DNA from: Bacteroidota bacterium
GTDB taxonomy: Bacteria; Bacteroidota; Bacteroidia; Bacteroidales; CAIWKO01
Assembly (NCBI GenBank): GCA_037133915.1
Contig: JBAXND010000014.1
Span: 26,600 to 90,599, forward strand
Reading direction: 5' to 3'
DNA: 64,000 nucleotides
In this document: piece after piece, positions 17,816 through 27,056 of the stretch
How the letters are laid out: the number at the start of each line of letters is the position of its first letter
How positions within the stretch are numbered: position 1 is the first letter of the stretch
Notes under the pieces: generated by a model
The model's database searches: none
Seen by the model: the letters and a program-made list of their open reading frames with translations, nothing else
Told to the model about the DNA's origin: nothing
Program-made: the position numbers and the translations under genes

Positions 17816-18640
17816 TTAGAATTTTTCAAGCTTTTCATGCCTGATTTTTTTCTTTTCGGCAGCTGACTTTTTATAATCCCAATCGTAGATTGCGCCTTCC
17901 CAGTCTCCGTACATGGCATTCGGAAGTACAATAAAACGACGACCAAATTCAGCCTTCAGACTATCAGTAAGCTGTGCTCTTTTTTCAGTGCTTAATTTAC
18001 CATCAAAAGCAACCGCAAAATCAGCAAGATTATCACCAATCAACAGGGCAATGTAATGTGTTTTCATGATTTCCTGACGACGGCCTTCTTTGCTGTTTTC
18101 TTCAACGCGGAGCATCAGGTGCTTTTCATCTGCCTGAGGACAACCTGTTTCTTTCAGATTTTTAATCGTGGCGTCTTTCAGGTTTTCTTTGCGGTTGGTC
18201 ACATAATATATGTCAACACCTTTTGAATCGGCATATTTCAAAAAATCAACCACGCCGGGGATTGCTTTTGCCTTTGCCAAATTGCACCAGTCGTCCCATT
18301 TTTCGGGATAACCGATTCCTTCGGCAGCACATTTGGCTTCATAAGGGCTATTGTCGAGAACAGTCTCATCAATATCGAGGACAACGGCGCGTTTTTGTTT
18401 GATTGCTTTATCGGCCAGATTCTTTTCCAGCATCATCCCGGCCAGGGTATATGCCTGATAGGTCAGCGCTCTGAATTCTGCTGCTTTCTGGCTGTAGAGC
18501 ACGCCCATTACCAAATGTTCGTTGGCGCAGCAGCTTGAGTCAGTTTTACAACATTTTTTATCAGCGGTGTTTTCCTTTTTGGGAGTGCATGACACTAACA
18601 ACGCGCCGGCGAGAAAAATAAGTGCAATAGTTTTTTTCAT
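17816..18640 (-). CDS. Class C acid phosphatase lipoprotein, e(P4) / 5'-nucleotidase family
   Basis: 274 aa, a lipoprotein (lipobox LLVSC, C18). A Cys-rich stretch (KCCKTDSSCC) follows the anchor, which is unusual for the family. HAD-type motif VVLDIDETVLDN supplies D89 and D91; VTNRKENL is motif II and LLIGDNLADF carries the later acidic residues. The family removes phosphate from nucleoside monophosphates at the outer membrane, letting nucleosides enter. A terminator follows. The upstream gene ends 31 bases away on the same strand, so co-transcription with the DHOD-like gene is possible. Confidence 0.88.
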   Translation of the reverse strand: MKKTIALIFLAGALLVSCTPKKENTADKKCCKTDSSCCANEHLVMGVLYSQKAAEFRALTYQAYTLAGMMLEKNLADKAIKQKRAVVLDIDETVLDNSPYEAKCAAEGIGYPEKWDDWCNLAKAKAIPGVVDFLKYADSKGVDIYYVTNRKENLKDATIKNLKETGCPQADEKHLMLRVEENSKEGRRQEIMKTHYIALLIGDNLADFAVAFDGKLSTEKRAQLTDSLKAEFGRRFIVLPNAMYGDWEGAIYDWDYKKSAAEKKKIRHEKLEKF

Positions 18641-18670
18641 TATAATAGCCGTTTTCTGATTTGTATTCGG

Positions 18671-19684
18671 TTATACTATTGGGAATTTCTTAAAGATGCT
18701 GTTTGATTTCATCATGATGTCAACATACTGCGCTCTTTTGTAGGCAAAAGGATCCTTGCTGTTCTTCTTTGAAAGTTTTCCTTTGAAGTCGGCAATGGTT
18801 TTATATCCTTTTTTATCCATCCATGCGTTCAGTTCATCAAGCATCGTGGTAATTTGTGTTACATGATTTTTGTAAAGAGTGCTTACAACCTGCACGCTGT
18901 CTGCGCCACAAAGAATCATTTTAATCATATCCTCGCCGGTGAAGATGCCTGTGTTGCTGCAAATAGTTCCTTTTACCTCGCCGAAGAGAAGGCCTGCAAA
19001 ATGCATGGCAAGCTTGTTATCTTCAACATTACTGAGATTGTAGGGGAAGTGCTGCTCTAATTTTTCGATATCGATGTCGGGCTGAAAAAGACGATTGAAT
19101 AAAACGAATGCGCCGGCACCGGCTTTATCCATTTTACTTACAATGTTTAATGGATTGCTGTAGTAGGGGCTCAGTTTCACGCTTACCGGAATTTTTACGG
19201 CAGCCTTCACCGCTTTCAAAATTTCCACTTGTTCGTCTTCTATCTGTGCAGCTGTTATGTCAAGACTTTTGGGAACCGAATAAAAATTGAGTTCAATTCC
19301 GTCAACACCGGTCTCTTCAATTTTCTGTGCATACTCAATCCATGAATCCTGATATACTGCATTGAGGCTGGCGATAACCGGAATGGTCAGGCTCTTCTTT
19401 GCTGCGGCAAGGTGCATCAGGTATTCCACGGGACCGGCATGTTTGATGTCGGGAAACAGGTTTACCATTTCTGCATTGCGCTCGGTGTATTCGGCAATAT
19501 CATTTTCCAGCTCGAGTCCTTCGAGCTGGATTTGTTCTTCAAAAAGTGATTTGTATACAACGGCTGCTGCGCCTGCTTCTTCTATCTTTTTGAGATTTTT
19601 TATATCGGTTACCAGATTACAGGCCCCGACAATCAATGGGTTCTTAAGTTCGATACCCATGTATTTAATGCTCAGGTTTGCCAT
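18671..19684 (-). CDS. Dihydroorotate dehydrogenase-like protein
   Basis: 337 aa, an FMN-type TIM barrel. The start IKYMGIELKNPLIVGACNL, SLNAVYQDSWIEYAQKIEETGVDGIELNF, VKLSPYYSNPLNIVSKMDKAGAGAFVLFNR and ICSNTGIFTGEDMIKMILCGADSVQVVSTLY follow the PyrD/PreA pattern. It belongs to the DHOD-like group, distinct from canonical PyrD; the expected catalytic Cys/Ser near SLNAVYQ is not evident, so the substrate is uncertain. It lies 48 bases downstream of nifJ, a pairing common in anaerobic Bacteroidetes, and may take electrons from or give them to the same pool. Confidence 0.82.
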   Translation of the reverse strand: MANLSIKYMGIELKNPLIVGACNLVTDIKNLKKIEEAGAAAVVYKSLFEEQIQLEGLELENDIAEYTERNAEMVNLFPDIKHAGPVEYLMHLAAAKKSLTIPVIASLNAVYQDSWIEYAQKIEETGVDGIELNFYSVPKSLDITAAQIEDEQVEILKAVKAAVKIPVSVKLSPYYSNPLNIVSKMDKAGAGAFVLFNRLFQPDIDIEKLEQHFPYNLSNVEDNKLAMHFAGLLFGEVKGTICSNTGIFTGEDMIKMILCGADSVQVVSTLYKNHVTQITTMLDELNAWMDKKGYKTIADFKGKLSKKNSKDPFAYKRAQYVDIMMKSNSIFKKFPIV

Positions 19685-19732
19685 ATTGATATGTTGTTTA
19701 CTGATTATTATTTAGATTGATTTACGGGTTTA

Positions 19733-22700
19733 TTATTTTGTATAATCTGCGTCAGCAAGGCGTTTATAGCTTCTGAATCTCCACTTGGCGGCTTCTTCGG
19801 CTGCTTTAAACAGTTCGTCTGCTTCTTTCGGGAACGACTGCTTGAGTGAAACGTACCTTACTTCGCCTGCCAGGAATCCCTGGAATTCATCCCATGCCGG
19901 TTCTTTCGAATCGAGCGTGAATGGGTTCTTTCCTTCGGCTTCGTGCAGCGGATTGTACCTGTACAGATGCCAGTAACCTGCTTTTACAGCTTTATCGGCC
20001 TCTTCCTGGGCTTTGTTCATTCCCGAGCGGATACCGTGGTTGATGCAGGGTGCGTATGCAATAATAATGGAAGGTCCAGGATATGCTTCGGCTTCTTTCA
20101 GTGCTCTGAAATACTGACCGGGATTGGCTCCCATAGCAACCTGTGCTACATAAACATAACCGTATGACATGGCCATCATACCAAGATCTTTTTTACGGAT
20201 GCGTTTACCTGCTGCAGCAAATTTTGCAACTGCGCCGATAGGTGTGGATTTGGATGACTGACCACCGGTGTTTGAATACACTTCGGTATCAACAACCAGC
20301 AGATTGATGTCTTCGCCTGATGCCAGTACATGGTCGAGACCGCCGTAACCGATATCATATGCCCAGCCGTCGCCACCAAATACCCATACAGATTTTTTGA
20401 TGAGGTACTGTTTCAGTTCGGTGATTTGTTTAACGATAGGATCATTTACATCTTTCATCACGGCAAGAACTTTTTCGGTTGCAGCCATAGATGCCTCGGC
20501 ATTGTTCATGCCATCGAGCCAGCCGGTGAATGCTTCTTTAACTCCTGCGCTCAGGTTTGACTCCATCGCTTCTTTCATCAGTCTTGCAATGCGGTCGCGC
20601 ATTTTGCGCACGCCGAGAGCAATACCGAATCCATATTCCGCATTGTCTTCAAACAGTGAGTTTGCCCAGGCAACACCTTTACCGTCTTTATTTGCGGAAT
20701 AAGGGGTGGATGGTGCAGAACCGCCATAAATAGAGGTACAGCCTGTAGCGTTGGCAACAATCATGCGTTCGCCGTAAAGCTGAGTGATAAGTTTGATATA
20801 CGGTGTTTCGCCGCAACCTGCGCAAGCTCCGGAGAACTCGAACAACGGCTGTGCGAATTGACTGTTTTTAAATGTTTTGAATTTATCGAATGCAGCAGGT
20901 TTGTAACCCACTTTATGTTCCATATGCTCCCAGCGGGCAATCTCTGCCTGTTGCGAACCCAGCGGTTTCATTTCAAGGGCTTTTACCTTGGCAGGACAAA
21001 CATCGGCGCAGTTTCCGCATCCGGTGCAATCGAGCGGGCTTAACTGCAGTCTGAAATGCAGTCCGTCAAGTTCTTTACCGATAGCTTTAAGAGTAGTTGT
21101 TCCGGCAGGAGCGTTTTTCACTTCTTCTTCTGTCATAAGGAAAGGTCTGATAGAAGCGTGAGGGCATACATACGCGCACTGGTTGCACTGAATACAGTTT
21201 GCGGGAATCCATTCGGGAACATTCACGGCAATACCTCTTTTTTCGTAACGGGTAGTCCCGCAGGGGAAGGTTCCGTCTTCGCGTCCGTTGAATGCGCTTA
21301 CCGGCAGCAAGTCGCCTTTCATGGCATTGATAGGTTCAACCACATCATGGATGAACTTAGGAACGTTGCTGGTTTCTGTTTTTGTTTTTACAACAATAGA
21401 TGCCCATTCTTTAGGAACGGCTACTTCTTCAACTTCGGCGCCTTTTTCAATAGAGGCAATATTCATCTTTACAATCTCTTCGCCTTTGCGTCCGTATGTT
21501 TTCTTGATAGCGGTTTTCATATGGTCGATGGCCATTTCAAACGAGATAACGTTTGAAACTTTGAAGAATGCCGACTGCATGATAGTGTTGGTGCGATTGC
21601 CCAGTCCTATTTCTTCTGCAATTTTGGTCGCGTTGATGATATAGAATCTGATTTCGTTCTCGGCAAGGTATTTTTTAAAATGATCAGGTAAACGGCGTTT
21701 TGTTTCTTCGGCATCCCAGATGCTGTTGAACAGGAATGAACCGCCTTTTTTAAGACCAAGAATCATGTCATACTTATCGATGTATGATGGAACATGACAG
21801 GCCACAAAGTCGGGGTTGTTTACAAGATACGGTGCGCGGATGGGTGCATCACCAAAACGAAGGTGTGATGCAGTAAAACCACCCGATTTTTTGGAGTCAT
21901 AAGCAAAGTATGCCTGGCAGTATTTATCGGTTGTTTCACCGATAATTTTGATGGAGTTTTTATTTGCACCTACAGTACCGTCGGCACCAAGACCATAGAA
22001 TTTGGCTTCGTATGTTCCTTTTTTCGTAACACTAATCTCGGGGAGCAGCGGCAATGACAGGAAGGTAACATCATCAACGATACCAACCGTAAAATGATCT
22101 TTAGGTTCTTTCAATTTCATGTTCTCAAATACGGAGAGCATCATGGCAGGTGTCGTATCTTTTGAGCTGAGTCCGTAGCGACCGCCATAAATTGTTGGCG
22201 CATTTTCTTTACCGTAAAAAATATCTTTTACGTCCAGATACAGGGGTTCGCCGTTGGCGCCCGGTTCTTTGGTACGATCAAGTACAGTCAGTTTTTTAAC
22301 TGTTTTCGGGAATACTTTGAAGAAATAATCGGCTGAGAATGGTCTGTAAAGATGTACGTTGACAAGACCTATTTTCTCGCCTTTTTCCATCATATGGTCA
22401 ATCACTTCTTTGATGGTTTCCGTAATGGAGCCCATGGCAACAATAACGCGGTCGGCATCGGGTGCACCGTAGTAGGTGAACGGATGATATTCCCTGCCGG
22501 TGAGTTCTTTAACTTTTACCATATAATCTTCTACCATGTCGGGGATGACGGTGTAGAATTTATTGGATGCTTCGCGGGTCTGGAAATAGATATCCGGATT
22601 CTGAGCAGTACCGCGTGTAACGGGATGTTCGGGATTGAGCGCCCTGTCGCGGAATTCCTGCAATGCTTTCCAGTCAAGCAGTTTTGCCCATTCTTCCATA

Positions 22701-23266
22701 GGGACGGTTTCTACTTTCTGAATTTCATGAGATGTGCGGAAGCCATCAAAGAAATGCAGGAAAGGAATTCTTGATTTAATGGCTGTAAGGTGAGCCACAG
22801 CGGCCAAGTCCATTATTTCCTGAACACTGCCGGTAGCTAACATAGCGAAACCGCATGAGCGGGTACTCATCACGTCGCTGTGATCACCAAAAATTGACAA
22901 TGCCTGAGCGGCGATGCTGCGTGCTGATACGTGAAAAACGCCCGGCAAAAGTTCACCGGCAATTTTATACATATTAGGTATCATCAGCAACAGACCTTGT
23001 GAGGCAGTATAGGTTGAGCAAAGAGCGCCTGACTGAAGGGCTCCGTGAACAGCGCCTGCGGCACCTGCTTCCGACTGCATTTCAGAAACGCTGACGATTT
23101 CACCAAAAATATTCTTTTTTCCTGCTGCGGCCCATTCGTCCACATTTTCTGCCATATTCGATGAGGGCGTGATGGGGTAAATACATGCTACTTCGCTGAA
23201 CATGTAGGCAATGTGTGCTGCTGCGTAATTGCCGTCACACGTTACAAAACGGTCTTTCTTTTCCAT
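19733..23266 (-). CDS. nifJ: Pyruvate:ferredoxin (flavodoxin) oxidoreductase
   Basis: 1177 aa, the single-chain length. Order: an N-terminal pyruvate-binding domain starting with CDGNYAAAHIAYMFSEVACIYPITPSS (residues ~9-35); domain II; the EKR region; two 4Fe-4S motifs, CIQCNQCAYVCP (~690) and CTGCGNCADVCP (~748); and a C-terminal thiamine diphosphate domain with CAGCGETPYIKL and GDGWAYDIGYGGLDH (~965), then the DTEVYSNTGGQ metal/TPP motif. It converts pyruvate and CoA to acetyl-CoA, CO2 and reduced ferredoxin in the cytoplasm, which fits an anaerobic life. It is first in an operon with the DHOD-like gene. Confidence 0.96.
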   Translation of the reverse strand: MEKKDRFVTCDGNYAAAHIAYMFSEVACIYPITPSSNMAENVDEWAAAGKKNIFGEIVSVSEMQSEAGAAGAVHGALQSGALCSTYTASQGLLLMIPNMYKIAGELLPGVFHVSARSIAAQALSIFGDHSDVMSTRSCGFAMLATGSVQEIMDLAAVAHLTAIKSRIPFLHFFDGFRTSHEIQKVETVPMEEWAKLLDWKALQEFRDRALNPEHPVTRGTAQNPDIYFQTREASNKFYTVIPDMVEDYMVKVKELTGREYHPFTYYGAPDADRVIVAMGSITETIKEVIDHMMEKGEKIGLVNVHLYRPFSADYFFKVFPKTVKKLTVLDRTKEPGANGEPLYLDVKDIFYGKENAPTIYGGRYGLSSKDTTPAMMLSVFENMKLKEPKDHFTVGIVDDVTFLSLPLLPEISVTKKGTYEAKFYGLGADGTVGANKNSIKIIGETTDKYCQAYFAYDSKKSGGFTASHLRFGDAPIRAPYLVNNPDFVACHVPSYIDKYDMILGLKKGGSFLFNSIWDAEETKRRLPDHFKKYLAENEIRFYIINATKIAEEIGLGNRTNTIMQSAFFKVSNVISFEMAIDHMKTAIKKTYGRKGEEIVKMNIASIEKGAEVEEVAVPKEWASIVVKTKTETSNVPKFIHDVVEPINAMKGDLLPVSAFNGREDGTFPCGTTRYEKRGIAVNVPEWIPANCIQCNQCAYVCPHASIRPFLMTEEEVKNAPAGTTTLKAIGKELDGLHFRLQLSPLDCTGCGNCADVCPAKVKALEMKPLGSQQAEIARWEHMEHKVGYKPAAFDKFKTFKNSQFAQPLFEFSGACAGCGETPYIKLITQLYGERMIVANATGCTSIYGGSAPSTPYSANKDGKGVAWANSLFEDNAEYGFGIALGVRKMRDRIARLMKEAMESNLSAGVKEAFTGWLDGMNNAEASMAATEKVLAVMKDVNDPIVKQITELKQYLIKKSVWVFGGDGWAYDIGYGGLDHVLASGEDINLLVVDTEVYSNTGGQSSKSTPIGAVAKFAAAGKRIRKKDLGMMAMSYGYVYVAQVAMGANPGQYFRALKEAEAYPGPSIIIAYAPCINHGIRSGMNKAQEEADKAVKAGYWHLYRYNPLHEAEGKNPFTLDSKEPAWDEFQGFLAGEVRYVSLKQSFPKEADELFKAAEEAAKWRFRSYKRLADADYTK

Positions 23267-23431
23267 AATAAAATCTGTTTAATAACTTAATATCGTGAGT
23301 TTTACGTAATATCCTGATTTTTCACAGGTGCGAAATTACTCATTATATATAATAAAGTTGGTGTCGGGGAGTGTTTTTTTCTTCCATATTAGGATGTTTT
23401 AATTCGGGGAATGAAAAAAAGTGATTTTTTT

Positions 23432-23461
23432 TTTGCGAAAACATAATTTTGTTTATATTTG
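23432..23461 (+). promoter_or_regulatory. Promoter of the tRNA pair
   Basis: TTTG (23432-23435), 18 bases, then TATATTTG (23454-23461): a near-perfect Bacteroidetes promoter 19 bases before tRNA-Gly. Confidence 0.7.
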
Positions 23462-23479
23462 CAGCCCTTATTTGACCAT

Positions 23480-23555
23480 GCAGAAGTAGCTCAGTTGGTA
23501 GAGCATGACCTTGCCAAGGTCAGGGTCGCGAGTTCGAGTCTCGTCTTCTGCTCCA
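23480..23555 (+). tRNA. tRNA-Gly (anticodon GCC)
   Basis: Acceptor GCAGAAG pairs with CTTCTGC over 7 bp. The anticodon stem TGACC/GGTCA closes the loop TTGCCAA (anticodon GCC). T-arm TTCGAGTC is present and CCA is encoded (23553-23555). Confidence 0.96.
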
Positions 23556-23561
23556 AAAATG

Positions 23562-23589
23562 CCCTCTGAAATATCGAGGGATTTTTTTT
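23562..23589 (+). terminator. Terminator between the two tRNAs
   Basis: CCCTC/GAGGG stem with a 9-nt loop followed by ATTTTTTTT, six bases after the tRNA-Gly CCA. Confidence 0.6.
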
Positions 23590-23639
23590 AGGTGTTATTT
23601 GAATGCAGTGTAACAATATCAAAATGTTCATTATCCATT

Positions 23640-23723
23640 GCCCGGATGGTGGAACTGGTAGACACGCAGGACTTAAAATCCTGTGCTCTCGCGAGCGTGC
23701 GGGTTCAATTCCCGCTCCGGGTA
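23640..23723 (+). tRNA. tRNA-Leu (anticodon UAA), integration target
   Basis: 84 nt with a long variable arm. Acceptor GCCCGGA pairs with TCCGGGT (G-U at the end). Anticodon stem CAGGA/TCCTG with loop CTTAAAA gives anticodon UAA. T-loop TTCAATTC is present; CCA is not encoded. Its last 14 bases are part of the 51-bp direct repeat that bounds the island, so integration leaves the tRNA intact. Confidence 0.95.
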
Positions 23724-23760
23724 CGATTATCCTTCTGAAAGCCCCTGTTTATGGGGCTTT
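23710..23760 (+). repeat. attL: 51-bp direct repeat in the tRNA-Leu 3' end
   Basis: Identical over 51 bases to 49633-49683. It covers the end of the tRNA-Leu T-arm and acceptor and the following terminator hairpin. Confidence 0.93.
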
Positions 23761-23769
23761 CTTTTTTTT
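23737..23769 (+). terminator. Terminator of tRNA-Leu
   Basis: GAAAGCCCC/GGGGCTTTC hairpin with a 7-nt loop and eight T. A near-copy comes with attR (49660-49688). Confidence 0.85.
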
Positions 23770-23798
23770 GGGTACCCAAATAAGTACCCAAATTTATG
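23769..23798 (+). repeat. Left inner end repeat (GTACCC motif pair)
   Basis: GGGTACCCAAAT is followed two bases later by GTACCCAAATTTATG, just inside attL. The same compound motif, in the same orientation, lies just upstream of the integrase at 49494-49524. It is probably an integrase arm-type binding site. Confidence 0.65.
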
Positions 23799-23911
23799 TT
23801 CAGAACTAAACATCTCTTTTTATCCCACTTTCAGCCTATTAAATCCGATACCTCAATTCGGGAACTGCATTTTGCCTAATTTTGACTTCAATCAAAAATT
23901 ACAAATACGAT

Positions 23912-24709
23912 ATGCTGCTCTCAGAATTGTTTGAAAAGGAAAAGCAAGAAAAGGTCTTTGATGTTTTCAGCAAGATAAAAGACCAAATTAACAGCGTGCC
24001 CCAAAGTGATCAGGTTGCTGCGATAGAATACAACAAGAAACTATTCTTGTTGGAACGGCAAGAGTTGTTTTTTACGCAAAATGTAGATCCTAAAGAAAAA
24101 TATCACTGGATCGAAGCCTTTGCCAGAGAAATCTCCTTTTTGAATGGTGGCCCTTTCACCTATGAGGAAAAAGTCGAAAGGTCTAGAAATAAAGTCTTAT
24201 CCGATTATAAGGGTCATTCGTATTTGCCCCAAATTAAAATATTCTTGAAGCAGACCGATGAAGCTATCGTCGTTAAACTCGCACATTTGGCAGCTTATAA
24301 TGAAATATGCGATCTGTTTCAATCGCATATTAGCGTTATTCGAAAAGCATTAAAAAAGAACATTTCAAAAAGTACGAATCCACTGGGCAATACGGTTAGT
24401 CCTGAGGTTCAATATAGAAAATTGTTTGTAAGTGCACATGCATTTGATATTGCAGAAAGAGTAATTAAAGGTAATCTTATTGACTTCCAGGGTGTGTGGA
24501 AGGGGCACACAGGAAAATTTCAGGATGTTCCTGCATTAGTTGAACTTCTTGAAGATTTCGGGTATATCAAATGTCGATCCCGAACTGCCGCGGTAAAGAT
24601 ATTTTGCGCAAGATTGAATCTGAAATTTGTGGATAGAACGGCACGTTCAAAAGGCTATGCTTTTGACGAAGCAATAACGTACTATCAAACTCTTTTTCCG
24701 GAGCAATAA
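23912..24709 (+). CDS. Island protein of unknown function (265 aa)
   Basis: 265 aa from the ATG at 23912. No domain recognised and no signal peptide or membrane segment; rich in K/E/F. The middle carries a basic helix (SVIRKALKKNISKSTNPLG). The C-terminal third (DIAERVIKGNLIDFQGVWKGHTGKFQDVPALVELLEDFGYIK) looks like a small globular fold. Similar first genes are common at the left end of Bacteroidetes tRNA islands. It is followed by hairpins and the excisionase-like gene. A role in element maintenance is inferred from position only. Confidence 0.6.
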   Translation: MLLSELFEKEKQEKVFDVFSKIKDQINSVPQSDQVAAIEYNKKLFLLERQELFFTQNVDPKEKYHWIEAFAREISFLNGGPFTYEEKVERSRNKVLSDYKGHSYLPQIKIFLKQTDEAIVVKLAHLAAYNEICDLFQSHISVIRKALKKNISKSTNPLGNTVSPEVQYRKLFVSAHAFDIAERVIKGNLIDFQGVWKGHTGKFQDVPALVELLEDFGYIKCRSRTAAVKIFCARLNLKFVDRTARSKGYAFDEAITYYQTLFPEQ

Positions 24710-24719
24710 TTTGCTCTCT

Positions 24720-24867
24720 TATTGCCGAATTCCAGTTTCGGCAAAATTTCTATTGAAAAATTCAGTGATAACTATTGCTTCCGAAACCCTCTCCAAAAGT
24801 GGTTTTAAGGAACTATTTGCCTGTATTTAATTTGCCGACTTTGTGATTTTTTGCCGACCCGGCAAAC
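24720..24867. promoter_or_regulatory. Cluster of TTTGCCG half-sites and hairpins
   Basis: Two direct copies of TTTGCCGAC start at 24831 and 24850 (19 bases apart). The second forms TTTGCCG-ACC-CGGCAAA, a perfect inverted repeat (24850-24867). An earlier TTGCCGA ... TCGGCAA inverted repeat lies just after the upstream gene's stop. These fit binding sites for the excisionase-like protein encoded next. Confidence 0.4.
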
Positions 24868-24919
24868 ATGCAGGATTTTGCCTTCACATTAGGTCATCTT
24901 GTCCCTAAATATAGAAAAA

Positions 24920-25216
24920 ATGGGACGAATAATTGTTTTAGACGAAGATGATCTTAGACGGATTTTTAAAGAGGTTTTAGCAGAGAGTAGAATCTCGCCT
25001 GACACTATTGAAAATATAGTTGGTCAAGAGGAATTACTAACCAGTCTCGGTGCTATAGCAAAACTATTCCATTGTTCTCTGCCAACAGCCCAGAAAATCA
25101 AGAACACTATTCCAAAAAATCTGTACAGGCAGTATGGGAAGACTTTTGCCATACCCAGAAATGTATTGCTTGATGCAAATGCGGATTTACGTAAATCAAA
25201 ATCAAATATGTACTAA
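24920..25216 (+). CDS. Small helix-turn-helix protein, excisionase-like
   Basis: 98 aa from the ATG at 24920. The C-terminal half reads LTSLGAIAKLFHCSLPTAQKIKNTIPKNLYRQYGKTFAIPRNVLL, a winged-HTH pattern like MerR/excisionase domains (a helix-turn-helix at LGAIAKLFHCSLPTAQKIK, then a wing). Small HTH proteins of this kind steer integrase toward excision. It sits close to attL and 53 bases after a paired TTTGCCGAC site. Excisionase function is inferred from fold and place. Confidence 0.6.
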   Translation: MGRIIVLDEDDLRRIFKEVLAESRISPDTIENIVGQEELLTSLGAIAKLFHCSLPTAQKIKNTIPKNLYRQYGKTFAIPRNVLLDANADLRKSKSNMY

Positions 25217-25233
25217 CCAATTACAAGAGTATC

Positions 25234-25428
25234 ATGAAAAGCAGACAATTTTCTGTACCGGTAGATTCCATGTTGGAGTTTGCTGAAGCCATTGAAAACA
25301 GTGGATTAACCAACACTATTGTTGGAACCTCAGGTGATGACGAAATGATTGTGGAAGTAAGCTATGACTCTGACGAAAGAGCTGCAGTGTTCGAACTGAT
25401 GGAGATCGTTGAACCGGAGGATGAATAA
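25234..25428 (+). CDS. Small acidic protein of unknown function (64 aa)
   Basis: 64 aa, acidic (many E/D), 17 bases downstream of the HTH gene and probably on the same transcript. MKSRQFSVPVDSMLEFAEAIENSGLTNTIVGTSGDDEMIVEVSYDSDER is well formed for a small alpha/beta fold; no family recognised. Confidence 0.55.
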   Translation: MKSRQFSVPVDSMLEFAEAIENSGLTNTIVGTSGDDEMIVEVSYDSDERAAVFELMEIVEPEDE

Positions 25429-25478
25429 TTTTTAATGTGTAACCGGAGGGGGCAACCCCTCCATAAATTCTTTGTGTC

Positions 25479-26282
25479 ATGATGAACGTAGGAATTAGGG
25501 TAAATGTATCTGATGAGATACACAGATTGCTTTGCGAGGAGCAACGGAAAAGAAAATCGGCTTCCGGGAAACAGACGTCTTTGTCAAGTTTAGTATCTGA
25601 GTATTTCACCTTCGGCTTGCAGGATAATATTGCTGGTCTTGGCCAGAATGCTGAAAATTGCGATCAAAACGCAGTGTTATTATCTACAACAATACAAGTG
25701 CAACAAAAAGCCATGGAGCTGGCTCAACGGGAAAAGCAACTTCAATTGCGGGAAGACCGGATCAGGCATTTGGAAAATGAGCAACGTTCAACAGATAATG
25801 ATATTCGCAACAGGGAGCAAGAGCTAAGTCAGGCCTATGATGAGCTATGTGAGAAAAAAATTGATTTTTCAGATGAAAAGGAAAAGCTTTTGGTTAAAGT
25901 CGCCGAGAACACATCAAATAAGGCAACAATTGAGAGGCTATATATAGAAATCCAGAAGCGAGATATCGAGAGCCTCTCCCTGAAAAACGATTTTATGAAA
26001 ACCCAATCTGATATTCTAAAAGAATTTGATAAGGTCAATAAAAAGCTAGATAACAAACCCGACAAGAATGTTTGGAAAGATTGGATTGCACCTTTTATGC
26101 CTGTTGCTTCCGATATTGTAACAACGCTCATCACTAATAAAAATATCAACTCATTGAAAGATATCGAGCCTCAGATAAATGAACTAATACAGAAATTCAA
26201 TAGTATCGCACCGGCACAGAAGCAGCAAATAATTCAAGGACTAGCTTCAACATTCGGTGGTGTCCAAGACACAATATGTTGA
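25479..26282 (+). CDS. RHH-like N-terminus plus coiled-coil protein
   Basis: 267 aa. The first ~50 residues (GIRVNVSDEIHRLLCEEQRKRKSASGKQTSLSSLVSEYF) resemble a ribbon-helix-helix DNA-binding domain of the kind found in mobilisation and plasmid accessory proteins. Residues ~75-190 are a long coiled coil (QQKAMELAQREKQLQLREDRIRHLE...). The C-terminal part (~195-267) is helical. No relaxase gene is adjacent. Possible role: DNA-binding accessory protein of the island; not certain. Confidence 0.55.
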   Translation: MMNVGIRVNVSDEIHRLLCEEQRKRKSASGKQTSLSSLVSEYFTFGLQDNIAGLGQNAENCDQNAVLLSTTIQVQQKAMELAQREKQLQLREDRIRHLENEQRSTDNDIRNREQELSQAYDELCEKKIDFSDEKEKLLVKVAENTSNKATIERLYIEIQKRDIESLSLKNDFMKTQSDILKEFDKVNKKLDNKPDKNVWKDWIAPFMPVASDIVTTLITNKNINSLKDIEPQINELIQKFNSIAPAQKQQIIQGLASTFGGVQDTIC

Positions 26283-26411
26283 ACTTGGGTTATGAATATC
26301 GGAAAATGAGAATTAGTGAGATTAGTTAATGGCTGTTTAGAGTCACGATACAATATTTCATGACGGTCTTCGTTTTCCCTGTGTTAAACTTGTGTCAATT
26401 AAGGTTGATTG

Positions 26412-26443
26412 ATTGCTATCGCTTAACTGATGTCGTAATTTTG
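26412..26443 (+). promoter_or_regulatory. Promoter of the metal-resistance operon
   Basis: ATTG (26412-26415), 20 bases, then TAATTTTG (26436-26443), a full match to TAnnTTTG, 18 bases before the HYC_CC_PP gene. Confidence 0.55.
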
Positions 26444-26461
26444 TACTCTTGTTGAAACTAT

Positions 26462-26824
26462 ATGCTTAAAAAGAGCCTGCATATTATCGTTATTCTGATC
26501 TTGCTGATTTCGACAAGCGGAGTTATCATTGACAGGCATTTTTGTGGGAACAGCCTTGTTTCAACGACTCTTGGTAAAAGTGCAGATTGCTGCAAAGATC
26601 ATAGCTGCTGCCGGCACGAAATTCATTTTTACAAGATTGGAGATTCCTTCCAGTCATCACAGGTAAGTATGTTATGCCAGGCACCGGTAGATACTGCGGC
26701 CTGCCCTGTATTAGTTTCATTTTTATCCGAACCCGTTTCAGCTCCGGTGCTTTCGTGCATTACGGAGACTTCCCCGCCGGAATACCGATACGCGCCATCC
26801 TTTCTGCAGGTGTTTCTATTATGA
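26462..26824 (+). CDS. HYC_CC_PP family protein
   Basis: 120 aa with an N-terminal membrane helix/signal. It shows the three landmarks that name the family: RHFCG (the HYC position, here HFC), DCCKDHSCC, and TSPPEYRYAPSFLQVFLL at the end. Members lie beside copper/heavy-metal efflux genes in Bacteroidetes; the Cys clusters suggest metal binding at the cell surface, but the biochemistry is unknown. It is first in the metal operon and has its own promoter just upstream. Confidence 0.75.
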   Translation: MLKKSLHIIVILILLISTSGVIIDRHFCGNSLVSTTLGKSADCCKDHSCCRHEIHFYKIGDSFQSSQVSMLCQAPVDTAACPVLVSFLSEPVSAPVLSCITETSPPEYRYAPSFLQVFLL

Positions 26825-27056
26825 TGATTCGAATTTCTGTGTAGCCATTGCCGGAGGTCATTTTCATGCTATCTTAATTAAGGTATCAGAACATGCACAA
26901 AGGGCATTGAGCTGTATTTTCATTAGCCGGAAATATCATTCGGAGCTGATGCAGTCAGCCTCACACACAGGAATTTCAGCGCAGCCCGCATGCGGAAGTT
27001 TTCCGATTCTGCTTAAATTGTCATACATTTAATGCTTCAACTCAAAACCGATCATT

